Assembly: GCF_024623785.1 (NCBI RefSeq)
Contig: NZ_JANKBZ010000002.1
Span: forward strand, 558,001-622,000
Source of the DNA: Archangium lipolyticum
GTDB taxonomy: Bacteria > Myxococcota > Myxococcia > Myxococcales > Myxococcaceae
DNA: 64,000 nucleotides
Direction: 5' to 3'
The notes under the pieces are model-generated. The model saw only the letters and a list, made by a program, of their open reading frames with translations. It was not told where the DNA came from and did not search any database. Made by a program: the position numbers and the translations under genes. Below, one piece after another: positions 37,099 to 46,615 of the stretch. Within the stretch, counting starts at the first letter, position 1; every line of letters starts with the position of its first letter.

Positions 37099-40000
37099 GC
37101 CGAGGGGCTCGCCCCAGCGCAGGTGGGCCAGCTCGAGGACGCGGGCGTTCTCGGGCACCTGCCGCAGGAAGCGCTCACGGACGGTGACATCGGGAATGTC
37201 GTTGGCGCGGGTACGCACGCAGTGCAGGGCGCGGCGCAGGGCTTCCTCTCCAGCGGCGGTGGAGCCCTCGGCCAGGCAGGCCTCGGCCAGCACCTGGAGC
37301 AGGCCTACCCTGGCGAACCCGCCACCGCCCACCGCGTCTGCTTCGCGCAGCGCGAGCTCCGTCACCTGGCGGGCCCCGGCCGGGCGTCCCCGGGCGAGCA
37401 GCAGGGCACCCAGCAACCAACGTGCGCGGGGGATGAAGGGCGCGAACGGCTCCAACTCCTCGCAGGTCTCGCGCGCCCGGGTCTCGGCCTCGTCCATGGC
37501 CCCCTTCCACATCGCCACCCGCGCCAGCACCCAGAGCGCGGAGCCCCGGTGCAACCGGTTGGGGACCCGGGCCTCCACCCACTCGAGCGCCAGGGCTTGG
37601 GCCTCCTCCTGGTGCGCCGGCTCGGGGCCATCCGCCAGCACCTGCATCAGGCTGTACCGGGCGTGGGCGATACCGAAGAGCTGCCCCACCCGCACCGCCA
37701 GCGCCATGCTCTGGCGCGCCCGCTCCACCGCTCCCGTGTGGTCTCCGAGTGCCTGTCGCGCCTGAGCCTCCCACGAGAGGGACGCCACCTCGTTGCGCTC
37801 CGAGCCGACCTCGCGGAAGGCCTGACTGGCCTTCTCGCTCCAGTTCAGTGCCGGCCAGGCCCCCTCCGTCAGGCTCAGGGTCCGGAAGCCATGCGCGATG
37901 TTCCTCCAGCCGCGCACGATGGCGTCCCGGGCGATGCTCTCCCGTCCCTTGTGCTCCAGCCGCTCGAAGGACTCGTTCGCCTCGGGAATGGCGTTCACGT
38001 AACACGCCATGCAGCTCATGAAGCACAGCGCCTGGTAGTACGCGTCCTGGGCTTCTGGCTCCGGCTCGGTGTCGAGCAGCAGCCGGTGCAGGGCGAGCAG
38101 GTGCTCCCTCTGTGCGCTCTGGCCATAGCCCAGGCACAGTCCGCTGATCAGGCTGCTCCACCGGGCCTCGCCAGGCTTCAGCTGGGGCAGCACGGCGCTT
38201 CCCACCTCGTGCAGGGTCGCGAAGTCGTCCATCCAGAAGGCCGCGGTGGCTCTCAGTGCGTGCAGCCGCACCAATGCCTCTCCGGTGGGCCCCAGCGCCA
38301 GGGCCGCCTCCATGCACCGCTCCATGTCCTGCATGTCATGGCGCTCGAAGAGCTGCTCGGCGGCCCGGGTGTAGAGCTGGATGGCCCGCTCGGGCCGCTG
38401 GCCCAGCGCGGCATGTTCGGCGAGCACGCGCGGGTCGCGCTCTCCCGTCTTCTCCAACCAGAGGCCCGCGAGCTGATGGCCCGCCGGCTTGTGGCTGTCG
38501 GGCACCAGCCCATAGGCCGCGTCCCGGACCAGCGCGTGCCGGAAGCGGTACTCGGCCTCACCCGGGAAGCGGCTGAGGGTCTGCGGCTCCACCCACTCCC
38601 ACTCCACGAGTTGCCGGTACCACCCGTCCAGCTCCTGGGCGGAGCGCTCCTCACCCAGCAGCACGCGCACGCCACCTGACCAGAAGGTGCGGCCGAGGAT
38701 GCTGGCGGCCAGCAATACCTGACGGGCTCCGGACTCCAGCCGCATCACGCGCGCCTGGAGCATGGCCAGCACCGTCTCCGGCGTGGCGTCCCCGCGCCCC
38801 TCGGCGACACCGCGGATGAGCTCCTCGAGGAAGAGCGCATTGCCTGCGGCCTGCTCCACGAGCCGGTCGATGAGGAGCTCGGGCACGGCCGTGCCGAGCA
38901 CCTCGCGCACCAGATGGCCGCTCGCCTTGCGGCTCAATCCTCGCAGGGGCACCTGCTGCATGCGCCGCGCCGCCGGGTGACTCGCCAGGAGCTGTTCGAC
39001 CTCGGGCCGGGCCAGGGCCAGCACCATGAAGCGATGCTCGGCCAGCTCACGCAGGACCTCGTCCACCATCCGGAGGGTGAGCACGTCACCCCAGTGGAGA
39101 TCCTCCAGCACCAGCAAGACAGGGGAGCAGGTGCACTCGGCCTGGAGGAAGCCCACCAGTGCCCGGCCCACCTGGGTGCTCATCAGCCGCGGGTCGTTGC
39201 GGGCGGCTCGCAGCCTCGGGTTGTCCTCATCGGAGAAGGGAATGCCGCACAGCTCCCCGAGGAACGGGACGAGCTCCTGGCGCTGGGCCGGGGATAGCTG
39301 CTGCCCGAGGCGCTGGAGCAGCCGTGTCTTCCGGGCCTCGAGCGGTTCGCTGCCGGAGATGCCGCACAACCGTCGCAGGGCCTGGCCGATGAGCCCATCC
39401 GCCGAGCCCGCGCTCATGGGGTCTCCCCGGCCGAGCAGCTTCAGCACCGGCTGTCCGCGGCGCTCGAGGCGGCGGAGGAATTCATGACGGAGGCGGGACT
39501 TGCCCACGCCCGCGGGGCCGGTGACCAGCACGGCCTGCGCGGCGGGCTCCTCCACGCAGGTGGTGAAGGCCACATCCAGGAGGGTCAGCTCCTGCTCGCG
39601 TCCGACGCAGGGCGTGGGTCTTCCCAGCAGCGGCCGGGACTCGTCCGAGTCGAGCTGTGGGGCCTGCAACAGGAAGAGCCCGGGCATCGGGCGGGAGACC
39701 TGGATGCTGGAGCCGAGCAGTCCCGCCGTCACCTCGTCCAGCAGCACCGGAGCGCCGAGGCTCGCGGGCAACTGCTCCAACTGGCGGAGCAGCTGACCGG
39801 CGCGGTCCATGGCCTCGCCCACCGGGATGTGCTGGTCGAGCCGGCCACGGCCGGTGGTGAGGACCACGGCGGCCTCGGGCCAGCGCTCCTGCACCGCGAG
39901 AGCACAGCGCGCGGCCAGGGCGGCCGGGTCGACGGCGGAGCCGTGGATGGCCACCAAGGAGACGACGAGGGAGCCATCGGCGAGCAGCTCCACCCGTGCG

Positions 40001-41058
40001 CCGTGGGGGGCGAGCAGGGTGCTCAATGCCTCGCGCAGGGGCGCACGTGAGCCGGGCGCCGCGGGGGTCTTTCCGCGGGGCGCGGCCAGGAGCACGCTGA
40101 AGAGCTGTTGTTCCACGCCCGCCAGATGGGGCGTCGGAAGCCGGGGCTCCTCGGTGGCGTGGGTCGCTTCCAGACCAGGAAGGAGCCGCACCAGGGTGCT
40201 CGTGACATGGAGCGCGTCCTGGAGGCGCCGGGTGGGATCCTTGTCCAGCATGAGGTCGAGCAGTTCCTGGAAGGCGGCGGGAAGCTCGGGACGCGCGGTG
40301 CGAAGCGGTGGCGGCTCGGTGAAGAGGATCTTCGCGAGGACGGCGGCGAAGTGGGACGCGGAGAAGGCGCGCTGGCCGGTGAGGCACTCGTAGAGGACGC
40401 AGCCCAGGGAGAAGACGTCGGCGGCGGGAGTGAGGCGGGATTGGGCCGAGGCCTGCTCGGGCGCCATGTAGCCCGGGGTGCCGAGCACCATGTGGCTGGC
40501 CGTCATGGCGGAGTCGGGCAGGGTGTCGCGCGCCAGGCCGAAGTCCAACAGCACCACGTCCTCGGGGCGGCCGTTGCGCAGCAGGAGGTTGGAGGGCTTG
40601 AGGTCGCGGTGGACGATGCCGCGTTGGTGGGCGGCGCAGAGAGCCTCGGCGGCGCGGCGCAGCAGGGCCAGTATCTCCTCCAGTCGAAGCGGCTGGCGCG
40701 CGAGGCGGTGGGCCAGGTCCTCGCCTTCCAGCCATTCCATGGCGAGGAAGGGCAGGCCGGCCTCGGTGGTGCCGTGCGCGACGTAGGAGACGATGCCGGG
40801 GTGATGCAGGGAGGCCAGCAGGGAGGCCTCCCTGTGGAAACGCTGGAGGGTCTCGGGGATGGCGACGTGCAGGAACTTGAGGGCAACGGGTTGGCCGGTG
40901 CGCGAGTCGCGCGCGCGGTAGACAGAGCCCGTGCCGCCGCGGCCCGCCGGGGCCTCCACCGTGAAGCGGCTGGCGATGACGGTTCCCGTCGGCAAATGGG
41001 CGGTGGAGCGCGGTGCTGGCGACTCGACCGTTTCATCCAGCGACAGGGTGCTGTCCAT
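37093..41058 (-). CDS. Ser/Thr protein kinase - AAA ATPase - TPR protein (copy 1)
   Basis: 1321 residues. A Pkn2-type kinase domain occupies about 30-290: glycine loop GRGGTGSVYRA, Lys61, HRDLKPSN (150-157) and DFGLA (172-176), all catalytic residues present. Residues about 325-450 resemble the degenerate nucleotide-cyclase-like segment common in these proteins (ELLADGSLVVSL, TGRGRLDQHIPVGEAMDRAG). An AAA/STAND ATPase follows with Walker A TGPAGVGKSR near 515 and Walker B LLVLEDLHWGD. The last 500 residues are TPR/helical repeats. No membrane segment, so a cytoplasmic scaffold-kinase. It is one of a tandem pair with the gene ending at 41165; nearly identical stretches show a recent duplication. 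An inverted repeat lies about 50 bases upstream of its start. Confidence 0.92.
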   Translation of the reverse strand: MDSTLSLDETVESPAPRSTAHLPTGTVIASRFTVEAPAGRGGTGSVYRARDSRTGQPVALKFLHVAIPETLQRFHREASLLASLHHPGIVSYVAHGTTEAGLPFLAMEWLEGEDLAHRLARQPLRLEEILALLRRAAEALCAAHQRGIVHRDLKPSNLLLRNGRPEDVVLLDFGLARDTLPDSAMTASHMVLGTPGYMAPEQASAQSRLTPAADVFSLGCVLYECLTGQRAFSASHFAAVLAKILFTEPPPLRTARPELPAAFQELLDLMLDKDPTRRLQDALHVTSTLVRLLPGLEATHATEEPRLPTPHLAGVEQQLFSVLLAAPRGKTPAAPGSRAPLREALSTLLAPHGARVELLADGSLVVSLVAIHGSAVDPAALAARCALAVQERWPEAAVVLTTGRGRLDQHIPVGEAMDRAGQLLRQLEQLPASLGAPVLLDEVTAGLLGSSIQVSRPMPGLFLLQAPQLDSDESRPLLGRPTPCVGREQELTLLDVAFTTCVEEPAAQAVLVTGPAGVGKSRLRHEFLRRLERRGQPVLKLLGRGDPMSAGSADGLIGQALRRLCGISGSEPLEARKTRLLQRLGQQLSPAQRQELVPFLGELCGIPFSDEDNPRLRAARNDPRLMSTQVGRALVGFLQAECTCSPVLLVLEDLHWGDVLTLRMVDEVLRELAEHRFMVLALARPEVEQLLASHPAARRMQQVPLRGLSRKASGHLVREVLGTAVPELLIDRLVEQAAGNALFLEELIRGVAEGRGDATPETVLAMLQARVMRLESGARQVLLAASILGRTFWSGGVRVLLGEERSAQELDGWYRQLVEWEWVEPQTLSRFPGEAEYRFRHALVRDAAYGLVPDSHKPAGHQLAGLWLEKTGERDPRVLAEHAALGQRPERAIQLYTRAAEQLFERHDMQDMERCMEAALALGPTGEALVRLHALRATAAFWMDDFATLHEVGSAVLPQLKPGEARWSSLISGLCLGYGQSAQREHLLALHRLLLDTEPEPEAQDAYYQALCFMSCMACYVNAIPEANESFERLEHKGRESIARDAIVRGWRNIAHGFRTLSLTEGAWPALNWSEKASQAFREVGSERNEVASLSWEAQARQALGDHTGAVERARQSMALAVRVGQLFGIAHARYSLMQVLADGPEPAHQEEAQALALEWVEARVPNRLHRGSALWVLARVAMWKGAMDEAETRARETCEELEPFAPFIPRARWLLGALLLARGRPAGARQVTELALREADAVGGGGFARVGLLQVLAEACLAEGSTAAGEEALRRALHCVRTRANDIPDVTVRERFLRQVPENARVLELAHLRWGEPLGS

Positions 41059-41106
41059 GATGAGACTCTAGAATCTGACTCCAGGCTCGGCCTACCCCCC
41101 GCGCCT

Positions 41107-41126
41107 GTTCTGTCGGGTGACAGAAC
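41107..41126. promoter_or_regulatory. Perfect inverted repeat upstream of kinase copy 1
   Basis: gttctgtc-gggt-gacagaac, eight-base arms with a four-base spacer, 49 bases upstream of the ATG of copy 1 and 39 bases beyond the stop of copy 2. It could be an operator for a dimeric regulator or a terminator stem for copy 2; there is no T run, which favours the operator reading. No equivalent is found before copy 2. Confidence 0.5.
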
Positions 41127-41164
41127 CCTGGAGTCTGGGAGTTTGAGAATCCCCGCGCTCGCCC

Positions 41165-44100
41165 CTAGCTGAAGGGCTCGCCCCAGCGCAGGTGGGCCAG
41201 CTCGAGGACGCGGGCGTTCTCGGGCACCTGCCGCAGGAAGCGCTCGCGAACGGTGGCATCGGGAATGTCGTTGGCGCGGGTACGCACGCAGTGCAGGGCG
41301 CGGCGCAGGGCTTCCTCTCCAGCGGCGGTGGAGCCCTCGGCCAGGCAGGCCTCGGCCAGCACCTGGAGCAGGCCCACCCTGGCGAGCCCTCCGCCGCCCA
41401 CCGTCTCCACCTCGCGCAGCGCGAGCTCCACTCCGTGACGGGCCTCAGCCGGGCGTCCCTGGACGAGCAGCAGGCCTCCCAGCAGCCAGTGCGCGAGGGG
41501 CGCGAAGGGGGCGAAGGGCGCCAACGCCTCGCAGGCCTCACGCGCCTGGGCCTCGGCCTTGGGGAGCGCTCCCTCCCAGGCGTCCACCCGCGCCAGGGCC
41601 CAGCGCGCGAAGCCCAGGTGCAGCCGGTTGGGGACCCGGACCTCCACCCAATCGTGCGCCAGGGCGCGGGCCTCCTCCCAATGGGCGGGCTCGGGGCTGG
41701 TCGCCAACAGCAGCATCAGGTTCTGCCGGGCATGGGTGATGCCGAAGAGCTGCCCCACCCGCACCGCCATCCCCATGCTCTGGCGCGCCCGCTCCATCGC
41801 TCCCTCGCGGTCTCCGAGCCCCAGCAGCGCCTGGGCCTCCCACGTGAGGGAGGCCACCTCGTCGCGCTCCGCGCCGGCCTCGCGGAAGGCCTGGCTGGCC
41901 TTCTTCGTCCAGGTCAGCGCCTGCCAGGGCTCGTCCGTCAGGCTCAGCGCCCGGAAGCCCTGTGCGATGCTCCTCCAGCCGCGCACGATGGCGTCCCCGG
42001 CGATGCTCTCGCCCCCCGTGCGCTCCAGCCGCTCCATCATCACGTTGGACTCGGGGATGGCGCCCACGTAGCACGTCATGCTGCTCATGAAGCACAGCGC
42101 CAGATGGTAGGCGCTCCGGGCCTCCGGCTCCGGCTCGGTGTCGAGCAACAGCCGGTAGAGGGCGAGCAGCTGCTCCTTGTGCCCGCTCTGGCCATGGCTC
42201 ATGCACAGCCCGCTGAGCAGGTTGCTCCACTGGGCCTCGCCAGGCTTCAGCCTGGGCAACACCGCGCTCCCCACCTCGTGCAGGGTCGCGAAGTCGTCCA
42301 TCCAGAAGGCCGAGATGGCCCGGAGCGCGTGCAGCCGCACCAACGCCTCTCCGCGAGGATCCAGCCCCAGGGCCGTCTCCATGCACCGCTCCATGCCCTG
42401 CATGTCATGGCGCTCGAAGAGCTGTTCGGCGGCCTGGGTGTGGAGCTGGACGACCCGCTCGGGCTGCTGGCCCAGCGCGGCATGCTTGGCGAGCACGCGC
42501 GGGTCGCTCTCTCCCGCCTTCTCCAGCCAGAGGCCCGCGATCTGATGGCCCCCCGGCTTGTGGCTGTCGGGCACCAGCCCGTAGGCCGCGTCCCGGACCA
42601 GCTCGTGCCGGAAGCGGTACTCGGCCTCGCCCGGGAAGCGGCTGGCGGGCCGTGGCTCCACCCACTCCCACTCCACGAGCTGTCGCAACCATCCTTCCAG
42701 CTCCTGGGTGGAGTGCTCCTCGCCCAGCAGCGCGCGCACGCCGCCGGACCAGAAGGTGTGGCCCAGGATGCTGGCGGCCAGCAACACCCGCCGGGCTCCG
42801 GGCTCCAGCCGCATCAAGCGCGCCTGGAGCATGGCCAGCACCGTCTCCGGTGTGGTGTCTCCACGGCCCTCGGCGACGCCGCGGATGAGCTCCTCGAGGA
42901 AGAGCGCATTGCCCGCGGCCTGCTCGACGAGCCGGCCGATGAGGGTGTCGGGCACGTCCTCGCCGAGCACCTCGCGCACCAGGTGGCCTCCCGCCTTGCG
43001 GCTCAACCCTCGCAGGGGCACCTGCTGCATGCGCCGCGCCGCCGGATGGCTCGCGAGGAGTTTCTCGACCTCGGGCCGGGCCAGGGCCAGCACCATGAAG
43101 GGGTATTCGGCCAGCTCGCGCAGCGCCTCGTCCATCAGCCGCAGGGTGGGCACGTCGCCCCAGTGGAGATCCTCCAGCACGAGCAGGACCGGGTGTTCGT
43201 CGCACTCGGCCTGGAGGAAGGCCGCCAGTGCCCGGCTCATCTGGGTGCTCATCAACTGCGGGTTGCCGCGGGCGGCACGCAGCTTGGGGCCGGGCTCGTC
43301 GGAGAGGGGAACGCCGCACAGCTCGCCGAGGAACGCCACCGTATCCGGCACCTGGGCGGGAGGCAGGTGCTGGCTGATGCGCTGGAGCAGCCGCATCCTC
43401 CGGAGCCCGAGCGGCTCGCTGCCGGTGATGCCGCACAACCGTCGCAGGGCCTGGCCGATGAGCCCATCCGCCGAGCCCGCGCTCATGGGGTCTCCCCGGC
43501 CGAACAGCGTCAGCACGGGTTGCTTGTGGCGTTCGAGGCGGCGGAGGAACTCGTGCCGGAGGCGGGACTTACCCACCCCCGGGGGGGCGGTGACCAGCAC
43601 GGCCTGCGCGGAGGGCTCCTCCACGCAGGTGGTGAAGGCCATCTCCAGGAGGGCCAGCTCCTGCTCGCGGCCGACGCAGGGAGTGGGTTTGCCCATCAGT
43701 GGCCGGGACTCGTCCGAGCCTGGCGGCAGTCCCCGCAGCAGGAAGAGCCCGGGGTGGAGGGGGGTGAGCTGGAAGTTGGAGCCGATCAGCCCCGCCGTCA
43801 CCTCGTCCAGCAGCACCGGAGCGCCGAGCTGGGGAGGCAACAGCTCCAGCTGGCGGAGCAGCTGGCCGGCGCGGTCCATGGCCTCACCCACCGGGAATTG
43901 CTGGTCGAACTGGCCGCGGCCGGTGGTGAGCACCACGGCGGCCTCGGGCCAGCGCTCCTGGATCAAGAGGGCGCAGCGGGCGGCCAGGGTGGCCGGGTCG
44001 GTGGCGGAGCCATGGAGGGCCCTCAGGGTGATGACGAGGGAGCCATTGGCGAGCAGCTCCACCTGGGCGCCGTGGGGGGCGAGCTGGGCGCTCAGGGAAT

Positions 44101-45127
44101 CGCGCAGGGGCGCACGTGAGCCGGGCGCTCCGATGGTTCTTCCGCGGGGCGCGGCCAGGAGCACGCTGAAGAGTTGTTGTTCCACGCCCGCCAGAGGGGG
44201 CGGGGTGTGCCGGGGTGGCTCCGTGACGGGTTCCGCTTCCAGCCGGGGGCGGAGCTCCTCCAGGGCGCTCACGACATGCTGGGCGTCCGGGAGCCGTCGA
44301 GCGGGGTTCTTGACCAGCATGCGCTCGAGCAATTCCTGGTAGGCGGCGGGAAGCCCGGGGCGCGCGGAGCGAAGCGGGGGCGGCTCGGTGAAGAGGATCT
44401 TGGCGAGGGTGGCGACGAAGTGGGACGTGGAGAAGGGGCGCCGGCCGGTGAGGCACTCGTAGAGGACGCAGCCCAGGGAGAAGACATCGGCGGCGGGAGT
44501 GAGGCGGGTGTGGGCCGAGGCCTGCTCGGGAGCCATGTAGCCCGGGGTGCCGAGCACGGCGTGGCTGGCCGTCATGGAGGGAGAGGTCAGGGTGCTGCGG
44601 GCCAGGCCGAAGTCCAGCAGCACCACGTCCTCGGGGCGGCCGTTGCGCAGCAGGAGGTTGGAGGGCTTGATGTCGCGGTGGACGATGCCTCGCTGGTGGG
44701 CGATGGCGAGGGCCTCGGCGGCGCGGCGCAGCAGGGCCAGCGTCTCCCCCGGGCGCAGTGGCTGGCGCCTGAGGCGGAGGGTGAGGACCTCGCCTTCCAG
44801 CCACTGCATGGCGAGGAAGGGCAGCCCGTTCTCGGTCGTGCCGTGGGCGACGTAGGAGACGATGCCGGGGTGTTGCAGGGAGTCCAGCAGGGTGGCCTCG
44901 CGGTGGAAGCGATGGAGGCCATCGGGGGTACTGCCGTGCAGCAGCTTGAGGGCCACGGGCTGGCCGGACAGGGAGTCGTGGGCGCGGTAGACAGCGCCCA
45001 TTCCGCCTCGGCCCGCCTGGCACTCGATGGTGAACCGGCTGGCGATGACGGTGCCCGCCGGCAGCGGGGCAGGGGCCCGCGACGAGGTTGCCTCGCCCGC
45101 GGCCTCGAACGTCAGGGTGCTGTCCAT
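41165..45127 (-). CDS. Ser/Thr protein kinase - AAA ATPase - TPR protein (copy 2)
   Basis: 1320 residues with the same architecture as its downstream neighbour: kinase domain with GRGGMGAVYRAHD, HRDIKPSN and DFGLARS; cyclase-like segment; ATPase with APPGVGKSRLRHEF as Walker A (Pro-Pro instead of Gly-Pro-Ala before the loop) and LLVLEDLHWGDVP as Walker B; helical TPR-like C-terminal half with EAQALLGLGDREGAMERARQ. All catalytic kinase residues are present. The two paralogues may phosphorylate distinct partners or each other. It is the promoter-proximal gene, separated from copy 1 by 106 bases. Confidence 0.92.
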   Translation of the reverse strand: MDSTLTFEAAGEATSSRAPAPLPAGTVIASRFTIECQAGRGGMGAVYRAHDSLSGQPVALKLLHGSTPDGLHRFHREATLLDSLQHPGIVSYVAHGTTENGLPFLAMQWLEGEVLTLRLRRQPLRPGETLALLRRAAEALAIAHQRGIVHRDIKPSNLLLRNGRPEDVVLLDFGLARSTLTSPSMTASHAVLGTPGYMAPEQASAHTRLTPAADVFSLGCVLYECLTGRRPFSTSHFVATLAKILFTEPPPLRSARPGLPAAYQELLERMLVKNPARRLPDAQHVVSALEELRPRLEAEPVTEPPRHTPPPLAGVEQQLFSVLLAAPRGRTIGAPGSRAPLRDSLSAQLAPHGAQVELLANGSLVITLRALHGSATDPATLAARCALLIQERWPEAAVVLTTGRGQFDQQFPVGEAMDRAGQLLRQLELLPPQLGAPVLLDEVTAGLIGSNFQLTPLHPGLFLLRGLPPGSDESRPLMGKPTPCVGREQELALLEMAFTTCVEEPSAQAVLVTAPPGVGKSRLRHEFLRRLERHKQPVLTLFGRGDPMSAGSADGLIGQALRRLCGITGSEPLGLRRMRLLQRISQHLPPAQVPDTVAFLGELCGVPLSDEPGPKLRAARGNPQLMSTQMSRALAAFLQAECDEHPVLLVLEDLHWGDVPTLRLMDEALRELAEYPFMVLALARPEVEKLLASHPAARRMQQVPLRGLSRKAGGHLVREVLGEDVPDTLIGRLVEQAAGNALFLEELIRGVAEGRGDTTPETVLAMLQARLMRLEPGARRVLLAASILGHTFWSGGVRALLGEEHSTQELEGWLRQLVEWEWVEPRPASRFPGEAEYRFRHELVRDAAYGLVPDSHKPGGHQIAGLWLEKAGESDPRVLAKHAALGQQPERVVQLHTQAAEQLFERHDMQGMERCMETALGLDPRGEALVRLHALRAISAFWMDDFATLHEVGSAVLPRLKPGEAQWSNLLSGLCMSHGQSGHKEQLLALYRLLLDTEPEPEARSAYHLALCFMSSMTCYVGAIPESNVMMERLERTGGESIAGDAIVRGWRSIAQGFRALSLTDEPWQALTWTKKASQAFREAGAERDEVASLTWEAQALLGLGDREGAMERARQSMGMAVRVGQLFGITHARQNLMLLLATSPEPAHWEEARALAHDWVEVRVPNRLHLGFARWALARVDAWEGALPKAEAQAREACEALAPFAPFAPLAHWLLGGLLLVQGRPAEARHGVELALREVETVGGGGLARVGLLQVLAEACLAEGSTAAGEEALRRALHCVRTRANDIPDATVRERFLRQVPENARVLELAHLRWGEPFS

Positions 45128-45193
45128 GGTGAGGAGTGTAGATTCGGATTCCAGGTAGGGCCTAATTCCCCTCTCCCCGGTCCGTGTCTCACC

Positions 45194-45721
45194 TCACGGT
45201 GCCGTTTCACAGCCGCAGCCGCACCTGTCGAAGAATGGCACCGTTCCCTCGACGCAGAGGAAGAGGATGGCCGCGCACTCGGCGGGATCCGTGGAGACGT
45301 AGGTGCGGTCCGGATCGTCGTATTTGCAAGCATTGCCCTCCTGGCAGCCGCACCCACATCCGTTGGAGAACGGCGTGGTGTCCTTGCCGCAGGTGAAGGG
45401 CAGTGTGGGGCACAGCGAGGGTTCCCGGGATTTGTAGCTCAAACCAGGCTCACTGCCCGTGCACCGGCGTTCCTTCGCCTTGCGGCAGAGACCGCCGCAG
45501 TCAGCTCCCCCCTGGCTCGGATCACAGTCGTCCCGGGGGTCATCGACGCACACATTGCCCTCGGAACAGGGGATGCCAGCGATTCCGCCGCAGAGCTCGC
45601 CACCCGGCTGTTTCCGGGTGGTGATGTCCTGGGTCCTCGTCGAGGGACCGCAGGCCAGACCGTGGAGGGACAGGCAGAGCGTGAGGACACCCCCGCTCAT
45701 CAACCGGAGACGCATGGACAT
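45194..45721 (-). CDS. Cysteine-rich lipoprotein with duplicated CGCGC module
   Basis: 175 residues; signal sequence with lipobox LHGLACG. The mature part has more than twenty cysteines, including two related modules: CPTLPFTCGKDTTPFSNGCG followed by CGC, and CAAILFLCVEGTVPFFDRCG followed by CGC. An internal DPRDDCDPSQGGADCGGLC segment precedes them. The pattern suggests a disulfide-rich surface lipoprotein as seen in myxobacterial outer membranes; the function is unknown. The start at ATG 45721 follows AGGGGGG; the next ATG is two codons later. It lies 66 bases after the kinase start on the same strand but is upstream of it, so it may share a promoter region. Confidence 0.8.
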   Translation of the reverse strand: MSMRLRLMSGGVLTLCLSLHGLACGPSTRTQDITTRKQPGGELCGGIAGIPCSEGNVCVDDPRDDCDPSQGGADCGGLCRKAKERRCTGSEPGLSYKSREPSLCPTLPFTCGKDTTPFSNGCGCGCQEGNACKYDDPDRTYVSTDPAECAAILFLCVEGTVPFFDRCGCGCETAP

Positions 45722-45865
45722 GTGGACCCCCCTCGTTTCCGCGAGGAGAGGAATCGGGCTGACCCGGGAGTTCCGGGAGTGGCGCGTTGGGGAGGGAGGA
45801 GCGCCCGGCTGGCTGGCTGCCGTGCCCTCCCCGTGTCCGGATTTTCCCAGTAGGGTGCGCGCCCC

Positions 45866-46537
45866 ATGTCCCCGGGAAGCCCCGCCTTCGGTGTCCTCGT
45901 CGAGCTCGTCTTCGTGCTCGTCGCGCTGGGCATGGCCGTGAAGTTGCTGCTCCTCAATTTCTGGCGGGCCGTCCTCTTCCTCTTCCCCGCCAGCGTCCGC
46001 GTCCAGCCCGAGGCCCCCGCGGGCCAGATGGCGCTGCCCGCCGGGCTCACTCCCCTGGCGGACCGGCTCCGGACGCTCGGCTTCGTCCCGCTCGGCAGCC
46101 ACGTGGAGCAGCCCCGCTTCCAGAAGGGGACGAGCTCCTACGACTTCGCCCACCCCGGCGCGCACACCTTCGCCACCCTCCATTTCGGGCCGGACGGCAA
46201 GCCCCGTCTCTATCTCCTCACCCCGCTCGCCCCCGAGGGGTTCGTGCTCACCGCCGGTTACCGGCGGCCGGGTTTCGAGCTCCCCGGCCGTTATCGCTCA
46301 GGGGGCGTCGCGGAGGCCTCCGTCGAGCGTCTGCTCCAGATCCACCAGGAGAGGCTCCAAGGTCTCGTTCCCACGGAGGATTTTTCCTGGGAAGGCCGGC
46401 TGGGGGCCGGGCGGGCGTGGTACCGGGGGGCAGGTCAAAGGGAGATTCGACGACAGAACCTCCAAGGGTTGTTGTGGACGGTCGTGGCCCTTGCCATCGT
46501 CGCCGGTCTCTTCCTGGGCGGCGGACGCTCGGTCTGA
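45866..46537 (+). CDS. Hypothetical membrane protein
   Basis: 223 residues with an N-terminal membrane segment (LVELVFVLVALGMAVKLLLL), a soluble alpha/beta domain (RTLGFVPLGSHVEQPRFQKG, HTFATLHFGPDGKPRLYLLT) and a second membrane segment at the C-terminus (LWTVVALAIVAGLFLGG). Both termini may face the cytoplasm with the domain in the same compartment. No known motif. SD is weak and ATG 45866 was chosen as the only one preserving the first hydrophobic segment. Followed after 78 bases by the thiolase. Confidence 0.65.
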   Translation: MSPGSPAFGVLVELVFVLVALGMAVKLLLLNFWRAVLFLFPASVRVQPEAPAGQMALPAGLTPLADRLRTLGFVPLGSHVEQPRFQKGTSSYDFAHPGAHTFATLHFGPDGKPRLYLLTPLAPEGFVLTAGYRRPGFELPGRYRSGGVAEASVERLLQIHQERLQGLVPTEDFSWEGRLGAGRAWYRGAGQREIRRQNLQGLLWTVVALAIVAGLFLGGGRSV

Positions 46538-46615
46538 CGCACCTGGGGCGTGCACGGCGCGCCTTCGGGGAGTAGGAAGAACGAATCTTTGCAGCCTGTG
46601 TGGAGTCGTCCCGCG

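Larger units (their letters stand above)
37093..45127 (-). repeat. Tandem direct duplication of a 4-kb kinase gene
   Basis: Two genes of 1321 and 1320 codons lie head to tail with a period of about 4.07 kb. The final 60 codons and several central stretches are almost identical at DNA level (for example gcgcaggtgggccagctcga in both), while kinase and central regions differ more. The short upstream sequences also align (the CCTGGA-TC motif and TCTA in both). Unequal crossing-over or gene conversion between the copies is expected. Confidence 0.85.

Noticed and set aside
41192-44119. Antisense frame of 975 codons over kinase copy 2
   Set aside because: His/Gln/Arg-rich without motifs and the same shadow occurs over copy 1; typical of third-position G/C bias.
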